DNA of 5,176 bases from Mesorhizobium amorphae (GTDB taxonomy: Bacteria; Pseudomonadota; Alphaproteobacteria; Rhizobiales; Rhizobiaceae): the NCBI GenBank assembly GCA_003240775.1, contig QFNI01000110.1, positions 1 to 5,176 of the forward strand. Direction: 5' to 3'. Positions 1 to 4,808 of the stretch are shown here, piece by piece. Both the position numbers and the translations under genes were made by a program. The notes beneath the pieces are model-generated. The model ran no database searches. It was not told the DNA's origin and saw only the letters and a list, made by a program, of their open reading frames with translations. Every line of letters starts with the position of its first letter. Positions within the stretch are counted from its first letter, which is position 1.

Positions 1-646
1 CGGCGAGCTCGGACGGGTCCGGCATGCCGCGGTCGCGAAGCTCGATCGGGGCCATGCGCGCCTCGAGCAGCTCGCCGAGGCGCGCCACGGCCGCCTGGAA
101 GGCGCGCAGCGCGTCGAGGTCGCGTTCCGGGACGAAGGCGACGCTCTTGCGGTCGCTGAGCCGCAGGTCCTCGTCCCGGGCGTCGCTCGCGGCGCCGGTC
201 CGGACCCGGACCGGCCCTTTGCCGCGGTCGATCACCAGCGTCCCGTCGTTCCCCGCCGGCACGCCGGCGTTCATCAGGACCCGTGAAGATCTCATGTCGA
301 TCGAGACCTCCGTGGACGGCTGCAGCGACCCGCGCGCCGGCAGGGCGCGGCTGACCGCCTTCACCTCGATCATCTCCCCCTCGACCCACTCCTCGGCCGC
401 CACCAGGCGGGCGCGCGCCGTCAGGTCCTTGTCGACCAGCGCCTTCAGCGCGTTCAGGTCGCTCGCCTCGAGGGCGAGGCCCGACATGATCCCCGACCCG
501 CGGGCGGTGAACCGGAACCCGTCCGGGCCGGAGATCATCCGGATCGTGACCTTCTCCGCCCCGCCGCCCGGCACGTTTACGCGCCACTCGTCAATGGTCC
601 GCCCGTCGGACGTGCGGGACGCGTCCGCCCTGGACCGCGCCCTCAA
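1..646 (-). CDS. Unknown protein, 3' end beyond the left edge of the window
   Basis: I do not recognise a function. The frame stays open from 646 to the edge, giving 215 visible residues with normal high-GC codon use. I chose the TTG at 646-644 because GGAGG at 658-654 lies seven bases upstream, and the TTG overlaps a TGA (645-643) that would end the upstream DUF4031 gene in its likely native frame. An ATG at 715-713 in the same frame (start MNISTS) is possible but has a poor ribosome site and a longer overlap. Visible parts: an Arg/Ser/Asp-rich N-terminus (1-17), a strand-like section around residues 18-50 (TIDEWRVNVPGG), a helix around 60-80, another strand section 85-98 (EEWVEGEMIEVKAV), and a helix around 178-202. 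There is no signal peptide or membrane segment. It looks soluble and alpha/beta. It is the second gene of a leftward unit and probably shares the promoter near 900. Confidence 0.8.
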   Translation of the reverse strand, partial: MRARSRADASRTSDGRTIDEWRVNVPGGGAEKVTIRMISGPDGFRFTARGSGIMSGLALEASDLNALKALVDKDLTARARLVAAEEWVEGEMIEVKAVSRALPARGSLQPSTEVSIDMRSSRVLMNAGVPAGNDGTLVIDRGKGPVRVRTGAASDARDEDLRLSDRKSVAFVPERDLDALRAFQAAVARLGELLEARMAPIELRDRGMPDPSELA

Positions 647-860
647 GACGAGGCCTCCGCGGTCCGGGCCAGGGCGCTGCGCGCCCGCAGGATCTGCTGA
701 TGTCGAGATGTTCATGGGGGGTTCCGGCGTGCTGGATCCAGCGGCGGCTCACGCCGATCCTGTCCGCCATCGCCAGCAGCTCCTCCGTCGTGTCCGCCAT
801 CATGTGGCACATGATCATCCCCCGGTAAGGGGCCCTCATGTCGTCAACGTAAACCGTCAT
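591..860 (-). CDS. DUF4031-like small protein, apparently frameshifted near its 3' end
   Basis: The N-terminus MTVYVDDMRAPY, then MCHMMADTTEELLAMAD and a Trp-Ile-Gln/His-Leu-Asp-Ile-Ser section, matches what I know of DUF4031 proteins: small, function unknown, common in phages and bacteria. The ATG at 860 has AAGGAAGG at 878-871, a rather long ten-base spacing. As written, the frame runs 89 residues to 591, but after HLDIS (residue 55) it becomes Arg/Pro-rich and unlike the family. Stepping back one base near 696 gives QILRARSALARTAEASS and a stop at 643. That places an Arg and a late Glu where the family has them, makes a 72-residue protein, and puts the stop on the TTG start of the next gene. 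I infer a one-base loss, either a real mutation or a sequence error. No slippery heptamer suggests programmed frameshifting. Confidence 0.75.
   Translation of the reverse strand: MTVYVDDMRAPYRGMIMCHMMADTTEELLAMADRIGVSRRWIQHAGTPHEHLDISRSCGRAAPWPGPRRPRLEGAVQGGRVPHVRRADH
654..658 (-). promoter_or_regulatory. Ribosome binding site that decides the TTG start at 646
   Basis: Reading the minus strand, GGAGG is followed by seven bases and then TTG. It lies inside the 3' end of the DUF4031-like gene, as expected for two coupled genes, and supports the TTG over the upstream ATG at 715. Confidence 0.6.
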
Positions 861-887
861 CCCGCGATGTCCTTCCTTTTCACGCCC

Positions 888-916
888 ATCATACCACGAA
901 TTGGAGGGCGGCGCAA
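888..916 (-). promoter_or_regulatory. Candidate sigma70-type promoter for the DUF4031-like gene
   Basis: On the minus strand TTGCGC (916-911) and TATGAT (893-888) are separated by exactly 17 bases. A TG at 896-895 sits one base before the -10, making an extended -10 (TGGTATGAT). Transcription would start near 881, leaving a leader of about 20 bases that contains the AAGGAAGG ribosome site before the ATG at 860. This is a sequence match only. Confidence 0.5.
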
Positions 917-931
917 ACGCCCGTCCGCCCT
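905..931. repeat. Inverted repeat between the divergent promoters (operator candidate)
   Basis: AGGGCGG at 905-911 and CCGCCCT at 925-931 form a perfect seven-base inverted repeat around a 13-base centre. The left arm touches the -35 of the leftward promoter (911-916) and the right arm touches the -35 of the rightward one (931-936), so one bound protein could affect both. In GC-rich DNA a repeat this short can arise by chance. Confidence 0.3.
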
Positions 932-959
932 TTCGCCTGTCTCCGCCAGGTGGTAAGCA
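931..959 (+). promoter_or_regulatory. Candidate promoter for the acidic-protein operon
   Basis: TTTCGC (931-936) and TAAGCA (954-959) are 17 bases apart. TG at 951-952 makes an extended -10 (TGGTAAGCAT), like the leftward promoter at 888-916 and the rightward one near 4773. The predicted start of transcription near 966 is about 17 bases before the ATG at 983. The -35 and -10 hexamers are weak on their own; the support comes mainly from the shared GTGGTAWG string. Confidence 0.4.
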
Positions 960-978
960 TGTCCGGAAAAGGGAGCAT

Positions 979-1057
979 CGCCATGACCGTCAAAGACCTC
1001 AGCGAAGCGGAAGAGGCGCCATGACCGTCAAAGACCTCAGCGAAGCGGAAGAGGCGC
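979..1057 (+). repeat. 38-bp tandem duplication covering the start of the next gene
   Basis: The bases 979-1019 recur exactly at 1017-1057, so the period is 38 bp and 41 bases match. The unit begins with CGCC before the ATG and includes the first 12 codons of the acidic-protein gene. Because 38 is not a multiple of three, the first copy is out of frame with the gene and ends after 13 codons. It looks like a single recent duplication, since there is no mismatch between copies. Confidence 0.95.
983..1024 (+). CDS. 13-codon leader ORF made by the duplicated gene start
   Basis: It reads MTVKDLSEAEEAP and then stops. The first 12 residues equal the N-terminus of the 297-residue protein that follows. 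It has the better ribosome site of the two copies: GGGAG at 971-975, seven bases before the ATG. Its TGA (1022-1024) overlaps the next ATG (1021-1023) as ATGA, so ribosomes ending here could restart on the full gene. It may be translated as a coupling leader, or be only a by-product of the duplication; no function is claimed for the peptide. Confidence 0.4.
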   Translation: MTVKDLSEAEEAP

Positions 1058-1914
1058 GCATCCGCGCCTGGATCGGGGCCAACCCGAACGAGATCCACAC
1101 CTCCTCTCATGACGACATCATCTCCGACGAGATGGCCGGCATGATCATGCGCGGCGAGTTCGATGAGTTCGATGAGGCGGTGAGTGAGGCGATCTTCCAG
1201 ACCGTCGGGTATCCCGATTTCTGGGAGAGCTGGGAGGAGGAGGCGCTCCGGGAGCTTGGTTACGACGCCGATCACGAGTCGCGTGACGCCGCTCTCGGCC
1301 TGCTCCGCGAGGAGCGCGAATACGACGCCGCCCCCTGGATCAGGGACGCCGTCCGGGGCTGGAAAGGGAACGTCACCGCGATCCTGCGCGGGGAGGACGG
1401 CGAGGAGTTTCACGTCCCCGGGTTCGAGGACCGGAGCCGGCCGTGGGGCCTGTCGGAGCGCGACGAGGAGCTGTTCGGCCGCCTCGTCGAGACGTTCGAC
1501 CCGGTCATCCCCGCGGATGACCCGAACGATCCGGAGCCGGACGCGGTCCGGCTGATGCGCGCGCTCGAGGTCGTCTACGGCGGCGACGGTTGTGAGCGCC
1601 TGGTCGCCTGCGGCAAGCTGGACCTGCTGCCGTTCCTGGAGTCGCGCAGCGCGCCTGCGGCGATCACGATCGGTCCGGATGACGCGTCGAATCTGCTTTT
1701 CTACGACCACTCGAACGGTTGCGGCAACATGGGGAAGTTCACCCCCCGGAAGTCCGTCACCCTCGCCGCCGCCTTCGAGCCGGACGAATCGAGACGCTGG
1801 GGCGTGGACGCGTGTTACTGCTTCACGGGCGGCTGGTGGCGCCATGAACTGAAGGCGTCTTCGGCGCCCGATCCGGCGCCGGCCCCCGAACATGACGAAA
1901 CCCCCGCCCCCTGA
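1021..1914 (+). CDS. Unknown strongly acidic 297-residue protein
   Basis: I do not recognise the family. I chose the ATG at 1021 because it follows GGAAGAGG at 1008-1015/1016 and the upstream ATG at 983 is out of frame; the frame is open back to a TTG at 901, but that stretch is intergenic. By my count there are 64 Asp/Glu against 28 Lys/Arg, net about -36, with most of the acid in residues 1-180 (for example DDIISDE at 31-37 and EFDEFDE at 46-52, encoded by a repeated GAGTTCGAT). The last third differs: LLFYDHSNGCGNMG (225-238), then CYCFTGGWWRHE (265-276), which puts H230, C234, C265, C267 and H275 together as possible metal or structural residues. The tail (279-297) is Pro/Ala-rich and probably disordered. 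No signal peptide or membrane segment is seen. It is the first gene of a two-gene rightward unit; the next starts 24 bases on. Confidence 0.9.
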   Translation: MTVKDLSEAEEARIRAWIGANPNEIHTSSHDDIISDEMAGMIMRGEFDEFDEAVSEAIFQTVGYPDFWESWEEEALRELGYDADHESRDAALGLLREEREYDAAPWIRDAVRGWKGNVTAILRGEDGEEFHVPGFEDRSRPWGLSERDEELFGRLVETFDPVIPADDPNDPEPDAVRLMRALEVVYGGDGCERLVACGKLDLLPFLESRSAPAAITIGPDDASNLLFYDHSNGCGNMGKFTPRKSVTLAAAFEPDESRRWGVDACYCFTGGWWRHELKASSAPDPAPAPEHDETPAP

Positions 1915-1938
1915 CGGGCTGAGCTTGAGGAGAGGTAA

Positions 1939-2373
1939 ATGCCCCAGTTCGAGATGACCGGCGCCCACATGCCGGAGTTCCGGGAGCTGCCGCCGCTGAC
2001 GCGCGGCTACGTCGAGGCGATGTTCTTCACCGCCCCGGAGCCGGAAAGCGACAAGGAGTTCGACATCTCCGAGGCCGGGTTTTCCGACCTGAGCGAGGAG
2101 GCGCTCCGCAGGATCGTCGAGGACTGCGACGCCTTCGCGGCGGCGCACGCGGAGGACATCGCGACGCTCTCCGGCAGCTCGAAGGTCGACTACGACGAGA
2201 TGTCCGCCGGCCGCGACCTCTGGTTCACCCGGAACGGGCACGGCGTCGGCTTCTGGGACCGCGGCTTCGAGGGGGCCGAGGGGGAGGCGGCGGAGCGCCT
2301 GAGCGAGGCGGCGACGGCGATGGGTGAGGTCGACCTCTACGCCACGGACGACTGCGAGCTGGATCTGTCCTGA
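1939..2373 (+). CDS. Small acidic protein with a conserved NGHGVGFWDR block, function unknown
   Basis: It has 144 residues. The start is well set: AGGAG at 1928-1932 is six bases before the ATG. The middle has a helix (LSEEALRRIVEDCDAFAAAH, about 51-70). The block GRDLWFTRNGHGVGFWDR (91-108) resembles small phage and plasmid proteins I have seen with AGxDFWLTRNGHGAGFWDR, followed by a helix and a DLY..DDC end; as far as I know that family has no assigned function. I count 34 Asp/Glu and 10 Lys/Arg, net about -24, so like its upstream partner it is very acidic. It lies 24 bases after the 297-residue gene and is probably co-transcribed with it. It faces the helicase gene tail to tail. Confidence 0.9.
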   Translation: MPQFEMTGAHMPEFRELPPLTRGYVEAMFFTAPEPESDKEFDISEAGFSDLSEEALRRIVEDCDAFAAAHAEDIATLSGSSKVDYDEMSAGRDLWFTRNGHGVGFWDRGFEGAEGEAAERLSEAATAMGEVDLYATDDCELDLS

Positions 2374-2382
2374 GGACGGGAA

Positions 2383-2415
2383 GACGGCCAGCGCCCTGAT
2401 CGCGGGCGCCCCGTC
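2383..2415. terminator. Hairpin between convergent genes, possible bidirectional terminator
   Basis: GCGCCC (2391-2396) pairs with GGGCGC (2404-2409) around a seven-base loop. Outside an uneven bulge (CCA against C), GACGG (2383-2387) pairs with CCGTC (2411-2415), whose last bases lie in the helicase stop codon. Position and stability fit a terminator serving both strands. There is no T run on either side, so it is not a classic intrinsic terminator. Confidence 0.4.
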
Positions 2416-4201
2416 AGATCCATTCGATCGGCGCGTTATCGGGGATCCCCGCGGGGGCCTCGGCCTCGGCGGGGAGCGCCGCGGACGGACGGATCGTCCC
2501 GGACGCCCCGCCGGCGGCCTCGTCCTCGGCCTGGGAGTCGAGTCCGAGCACCCGCAGCGCCAGCTGGCGGGCGCGGCGGGAATCCGGCGGGGCGGACTCG
2601 ATCCCGCCGCCGTAGGGGTCGACGATGCCGCGGCTCTGCGAGGACTTCAGACCGAGCGTCGCGAGGATGACCGGGTCGGAGCCGCCGTTCACCCACGGGT
2701 AGTGCGCCGTGACCGTCCCCTCCTGCCCGTCCCGGCGCAGCCGGCCGACGAACTGCGTGTGGACGGGCGGCGCCCAGTCCAGCTCGCCGATCACCGCCTG
2801 GCTCATGAGGTGCTGAAGCCCGTCGACGCCGGCGCCGGACCTGTTCGACATGATCATCACCGGGGTGTCGCCGCGCTCGATCGACGAGATCGCCGCCTCC
2901 TTCTGCCGGACCGTCTCCGTGCCGGTATACATGACCGGGGCGAGGTCGGCCATCTCCCGGTTCCAGATCCGGTAGACCTCCCGGTGCCACCCGCCGAGCA
3001 GAACCTTCTCGCCGCCCTCGACGAGGTTGCGGACGTGAGCGGCGACGGAGCGCGCCTTGGCGATCCCGGTCTCCTGCCGCATCAGCATGTCCAGCTCGCG
3101 CGCGGCGCGGCCGCTGGAATGGAAATCCCCCTCCACGACCCGCAGCGCGAGCCGTTTCTGCAGGTCGCGCTGGTCGCGCACGTCGTCCGGCGCCCATTCC
3201 ACCTCGAGGACCTGCCGCTCGAGCGGCGGGATGACGAGGGCCACGTCCGGGTCGTCCTCGGTCCGGCGCAGCGTGACCCCCTCCGACTGGAGATAGGCGC
3301 CCAGCGCGCTCGGGTCCCGGACGATCCAGTGGTTCCCGTGCATCACGCACCAGTTCACCATGAACTCCGCCCAGGAGCCGAGGAACCCCGGCCTGACGAT
3401 CTCCACGATGTTGAAGATTTCCGACCCGTAATTGTAGATCGGCGTCGCGGAGAGCGCCATCACCGCCTCGGCCGACCGGGCGAACGCCTTCCCGGCGCGC
3501 CCCTTCTCCGTGGCGTCCCCGTGCCGAAGCTCCTGCACCTCGTCGAAGATGACCGTGCGGATGCCGAGGTCCGCCGCGGCGTCGACCCAGGCGGCGATGT
3601 TCGAGTAGCGGAACACGTAGACGTCCGCCTCCTCTACCTCCCGCGCGTTCCGGTTCGTGATCTCGACGGCGCGGAGATGCGTGAACCGGTTCACGTATCG
3701 CCGGACCCATTGCGTCGAGATGTGCGGCTGGACGATGATCGCCGCCGGGAGACGGTCCGGGTTCATGAGCGCCGCCAGGGCGGAAACGCTCTTCCCCAGG
3801 CCGACCTCGTCGAGAAGCAGGAGGGACCCGGTCTCCCCGAAGATCTCGGCCGCCTTCGCCTGGTGCGGCCGCGCCGAGGTCCCCTCCCGGAACCCGGAGA
3901 TCTCCGGCGCCGGGCGTCCGGGCGTCCGAAGCAGCTCGAGCCGGTCCCGCGCGTCGCGGTAGCGCGTCACCCCGGCCGCGAGCCGCGCGGCCGCCTCCGG
4001 GGACGCGTCCAGCGGGTATCTCTCCAGGAACCAGGCCAGGTCCGCCGCCGTGTCGGCGCGGTCGGTCACCCGGAACGGCGGGACGGACCCGGTCGGGATC
4101 CCCTGGAACACCGACTTGAACCGCATCGAGACGTGTCCGGGCAGGTCGGACACCACCCATCGCGACGCGGCGGCGTCGTAGTCAAGACGGCCGAGGCTCA
4201 A
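2414..4201 (-). CDS. SNF2-type superfamily 2 helicase/translocase, phage type
   Basis: From a TTG at 4201-4199 it makes 595 residues, starting (M)SLGRLDYDAAASRWVV. Motifs in order: DEVGLGKS (131-138, Walker A, Lys137), the strand AIIVQPH and TQWVRR (Ia region, about 154-167), VIFDEVQELR (217-226, Walker B, DEVQ instead of DEAH), LSATP (250-254, motif III), KVLLGGWHREVYRIW (400-414, start of the second RecA lobe), YTGTE (425-429), SNRSGAGVDGLQ (452-463, motif V) and QFVGRLRRDGQ (483-493, arginine-finger motif VI). GSDPVI and LGLK (507-519) follow, as in phage SNF2 helicases. The last 40 residues are Ala/Glu/Pro-rich. The set is complete, so ATPase and DNA translocation activity is expected. 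The TTG start is supported by GAGGG at 4212-4208 and by the TTGA overlap with the nuclease stop; longer in-frame starts such as 4270 would run deep into the nuclease gene. Likely role: phage replication, recombination or repair with the nuclease. Confidence 0.95.
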   Translation of the reverse strand: MSLGRLDYDAAASRWVVSDLPGHVSMRFKSVFQGIPTGSVPPFRVTDRADTAADLAWFLERYPLDASPEAAARLAAGVTRYRDARDRLELLRTPGRPAPEISGFREGTSARPHQAKAAEIFGETGSLLLLDEVGLGKSVSALAALMNPDRLPAAIIVQPHISTQWVRRYVNRFTHLRAVEITNRNAREVEEADVYVFRYSNIAAWVDAAADLGIRTVIFDEVQELRHGDATEKGRAGKAFARSAEAVMALSATPIYNYGSEIFNIVEIVRPGFLGSWAEFMVNWCVMHGNHWIVRDPSALGAYLQSEGVTLRRTEDDPDVALVIPPLERQVLEVEWAPDDVRDQRDLQKRLALRVVEGDFHSSGRAARELDMLMRQETGIAKARSVAAHVRNLVEGGEKVLLGGWHREVYRIWNREMADLAPVMYTGTETVRQKEAAISSIERGDTPVMIMSNRSGAGVDGLQHLMSQAVIGELDWAPPVHTQFVGRLRRDGQEGTVTAHYPWVNGGSDPVILATLGLKSSQSRGIVDPYGGGIESAPPDSRRARQLALRVLGLDSQAEDEAAGGASGTIRPSAALPAEAEAPAGIPDNAPIEWI

Positions 4202-4566
4202 AGCCAGCCCTCGGACAGGCGCAGCAGGCGGAACTGCTTGCCGCCGATCTCCCCCGCCGCCCAGGGCCACGGCACGGCCGACACGAGCAGCAGCGCGCGC
4301 ACCCGGTCATGCGCGGCGTAGCGCGTGAGCTGGCGCATGATCGCCGGACGCGTCCCCTTCACCTTGATCTCGATCGCCACCCCGTCATCGGTCAGCGCGT
4401 CGGGACGTTCGCCCGGGCCGAGAATGACCTGCGGCTCGAACCCGATCCCGCCACGGGCCAGCGCCGCCTCGACGCCGCGCTGCGCCTCCGCCTCGGTCGT
4501 GACGGGGATGCGGAACGCCTTCAGGGCGGCGTGCGCGCGGCCCAGGGACAGGTCGATTTCGGACAT
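4198..4566 (-). CDS. Small PD-(D/E)XK nuclease encoded with the helicase
   Basis: It has 122 residues. A helix (about 23-40, EAEAQRGVEAALARGG) is followed by FEPQVILGPGERPDALTD and GVAIEIKVKG. That gives the nuclease signature P55-D56 ... E66-I67-K68, with a possible upstream acid at E44, then RQLTRYAAH (78-86), where Gln79 and Tyr83 sit as in VRR-NUC-like phage nucleases, and a LLLVSA strand. The size is normal for stand-alone phage nucleases of this group. I expect metal-dependent DNA cleavage; the substrate (junctions, flaps or ends) cannot be read from sequence. The ATG at 4566 has GAAGAGG just upstream (about 4577-4571). Its TGA overlaps the helicase TTG by TTGA, so the two are probably made together from the promoter at 4593-4621. 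Confidence 0.85.
   Translation of the reverse strand: MSEIDLSLGRAHAALKAFRIPVTTEAEAQRGVEAALARGGIGFEPQVILGPGERPDALTDDGVAIEIKVKGTRPAIMRQLTRYAAHDRVRALLLVSAVPWPWAAGEIGGKQFRLLRLSEGWL
4208..4212 (-). promoter_or_regulatory. Ribosome binding site that decides the helicase TTG start
   Basis: On the minus strand GAGGG is followed by six bases and TTG (4201-4199). It lies within the last codons of the nuclease gene and supports a coupled start there over ATG candidates further upstream in the helicase frame. Confidence 0.6.
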
Positions 4567-4592
4567 GTTCGCCTCTTCGGAAAGGTTTCGCC

Positions 4593-4621
4593 ATGATATC
4601 CGGAAAAGCCCTTCCTCACAA
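4593..4621 (-). promoter_or_regulatory. Candidate sigma70-type promoter for nuclease and helicase
   Basis: On the minus strand TTGTGA (4621-4616) and TATCAT (4598-4593) are 17 bases apart, each close to the consensus. Transcription would begin near 4586, about 20 bases before the ATG at 4566, nearly the same leader length as at the other leftward promoter. Bases after both leftward -10s are also similar (a GG, then CG and GAAA). There is no TGN extension here. Confidence 0.5.
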
Positions 4622-4653
4622 GGTTTTACTCATGGGGCATGATCGCCGCGACG

Positions 4654-4679
4654 CGCGGGTGATCCTGCCCGTCACCGCG
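4654..4679. repeat. Imperfect inverted repeat in the second divergent gap
   Basis: CGCGGGTGA (4654-4662) faces TCACCGCG (4672-4679) across a nine-base loop: eight pairs with one bulged G. It lies upstream of the nuclease promoter and could be an operator, or a hairpin ending transcription. No T run is present. Confidence 0.3.
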
Positions 4680-4701
4680 GCGGAACGTGCGGGTCCGGCC
4701 G

Positions 4702-4732
4702 CGCTCGATCGTCGCGCCGCGCGCCCCGAGCG
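4702..4732. repeat. Inverted repeat CGCTCG/CGAGCG in the second divergent gap
   Basis: CGCTCG (4702-4707) and CGAGCG (4727-4732) are perfect six-base arms around a 19-base GC-rich centre. It lies just upstream of the rightward promoter candidate. Chance is a real alternative in sequence of this composition. Confidence 0.25.
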
Positions 4733-4748
4733 ATGACCCCGCCGCGTC

Positions 4749-4778
4749 TGGACGGACGTCCCCGGCTCGTGGTAAGGT
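4749..4778 (+). promoter_or_regulatory. Candidate promoter for the gene at 4809
   Basis: TGGACG (4749-4754) and TAAGGT (4773-4778) are 18 bases apart, and TG at 4770-4771 makes an extended -10. The string GTGGTAAG (4769-4776) followed shortly by TCCGG and AAG also occurs at 950-971 upstream of the other rightward unit. Transcription from about 4785 would give a leader of about 24 bases containing GGAGGAGG. Confidence 0.4.
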
Positions 4779-4808
4779 TCCGGGGAAGACGTCCCGGAGG
4801 AGGTCGTG

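Noticed and set aside
857..892. 11-codon minus-strand ORF (MMGVKRKDIAG) overlapping the DUF4031 start as ATGA
   Set aside because: Its ATG lies inside the proposed -10 box, so it would not be on the transcript.
24..956. 310-codon plus-strand frame
   Set aside because: It is antisense to the DUF4031-like gene and its neighbour; Ser/Arg-rich low-quality product.
901..1020. N-terminal extension of the 297-residue protein to a TTG at 901
   Set aside because: The added residues are Arg/Pro-rich, pass through promoter and repeat sequence, and there is no ribosome site before 901.
889..2241. 450-codon minus-strand open frame
   Set aside because: It is antisense to the two acidic genes; the product is Arg/Leu/Val-rich with odd composition, no motifs and no ribosome site. 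Long antisense frames are expected in GC-rich genes.
2436..4160. 574-codon minus-strand frame inside the helicase
   Set aside because: It is the shifted frame of the helicase; Gly/Arg/Pro-rich with no motifs.
2324..4321. 665-codon plus-strand open frame
   Set aside because: It lies opposite the helicase, whose full motif set is unmistakable. The plus-strand product is Arg/Pro/Asp-rich and has no domain.
4632..4736. 34-codon plus-strand ORF starting MGHDRRDARVILPV
   Set aside because: It has no clear ribosome site, lies upstream of the rightward promoter candidate, and has less coding-like third positions than the opposite strand.
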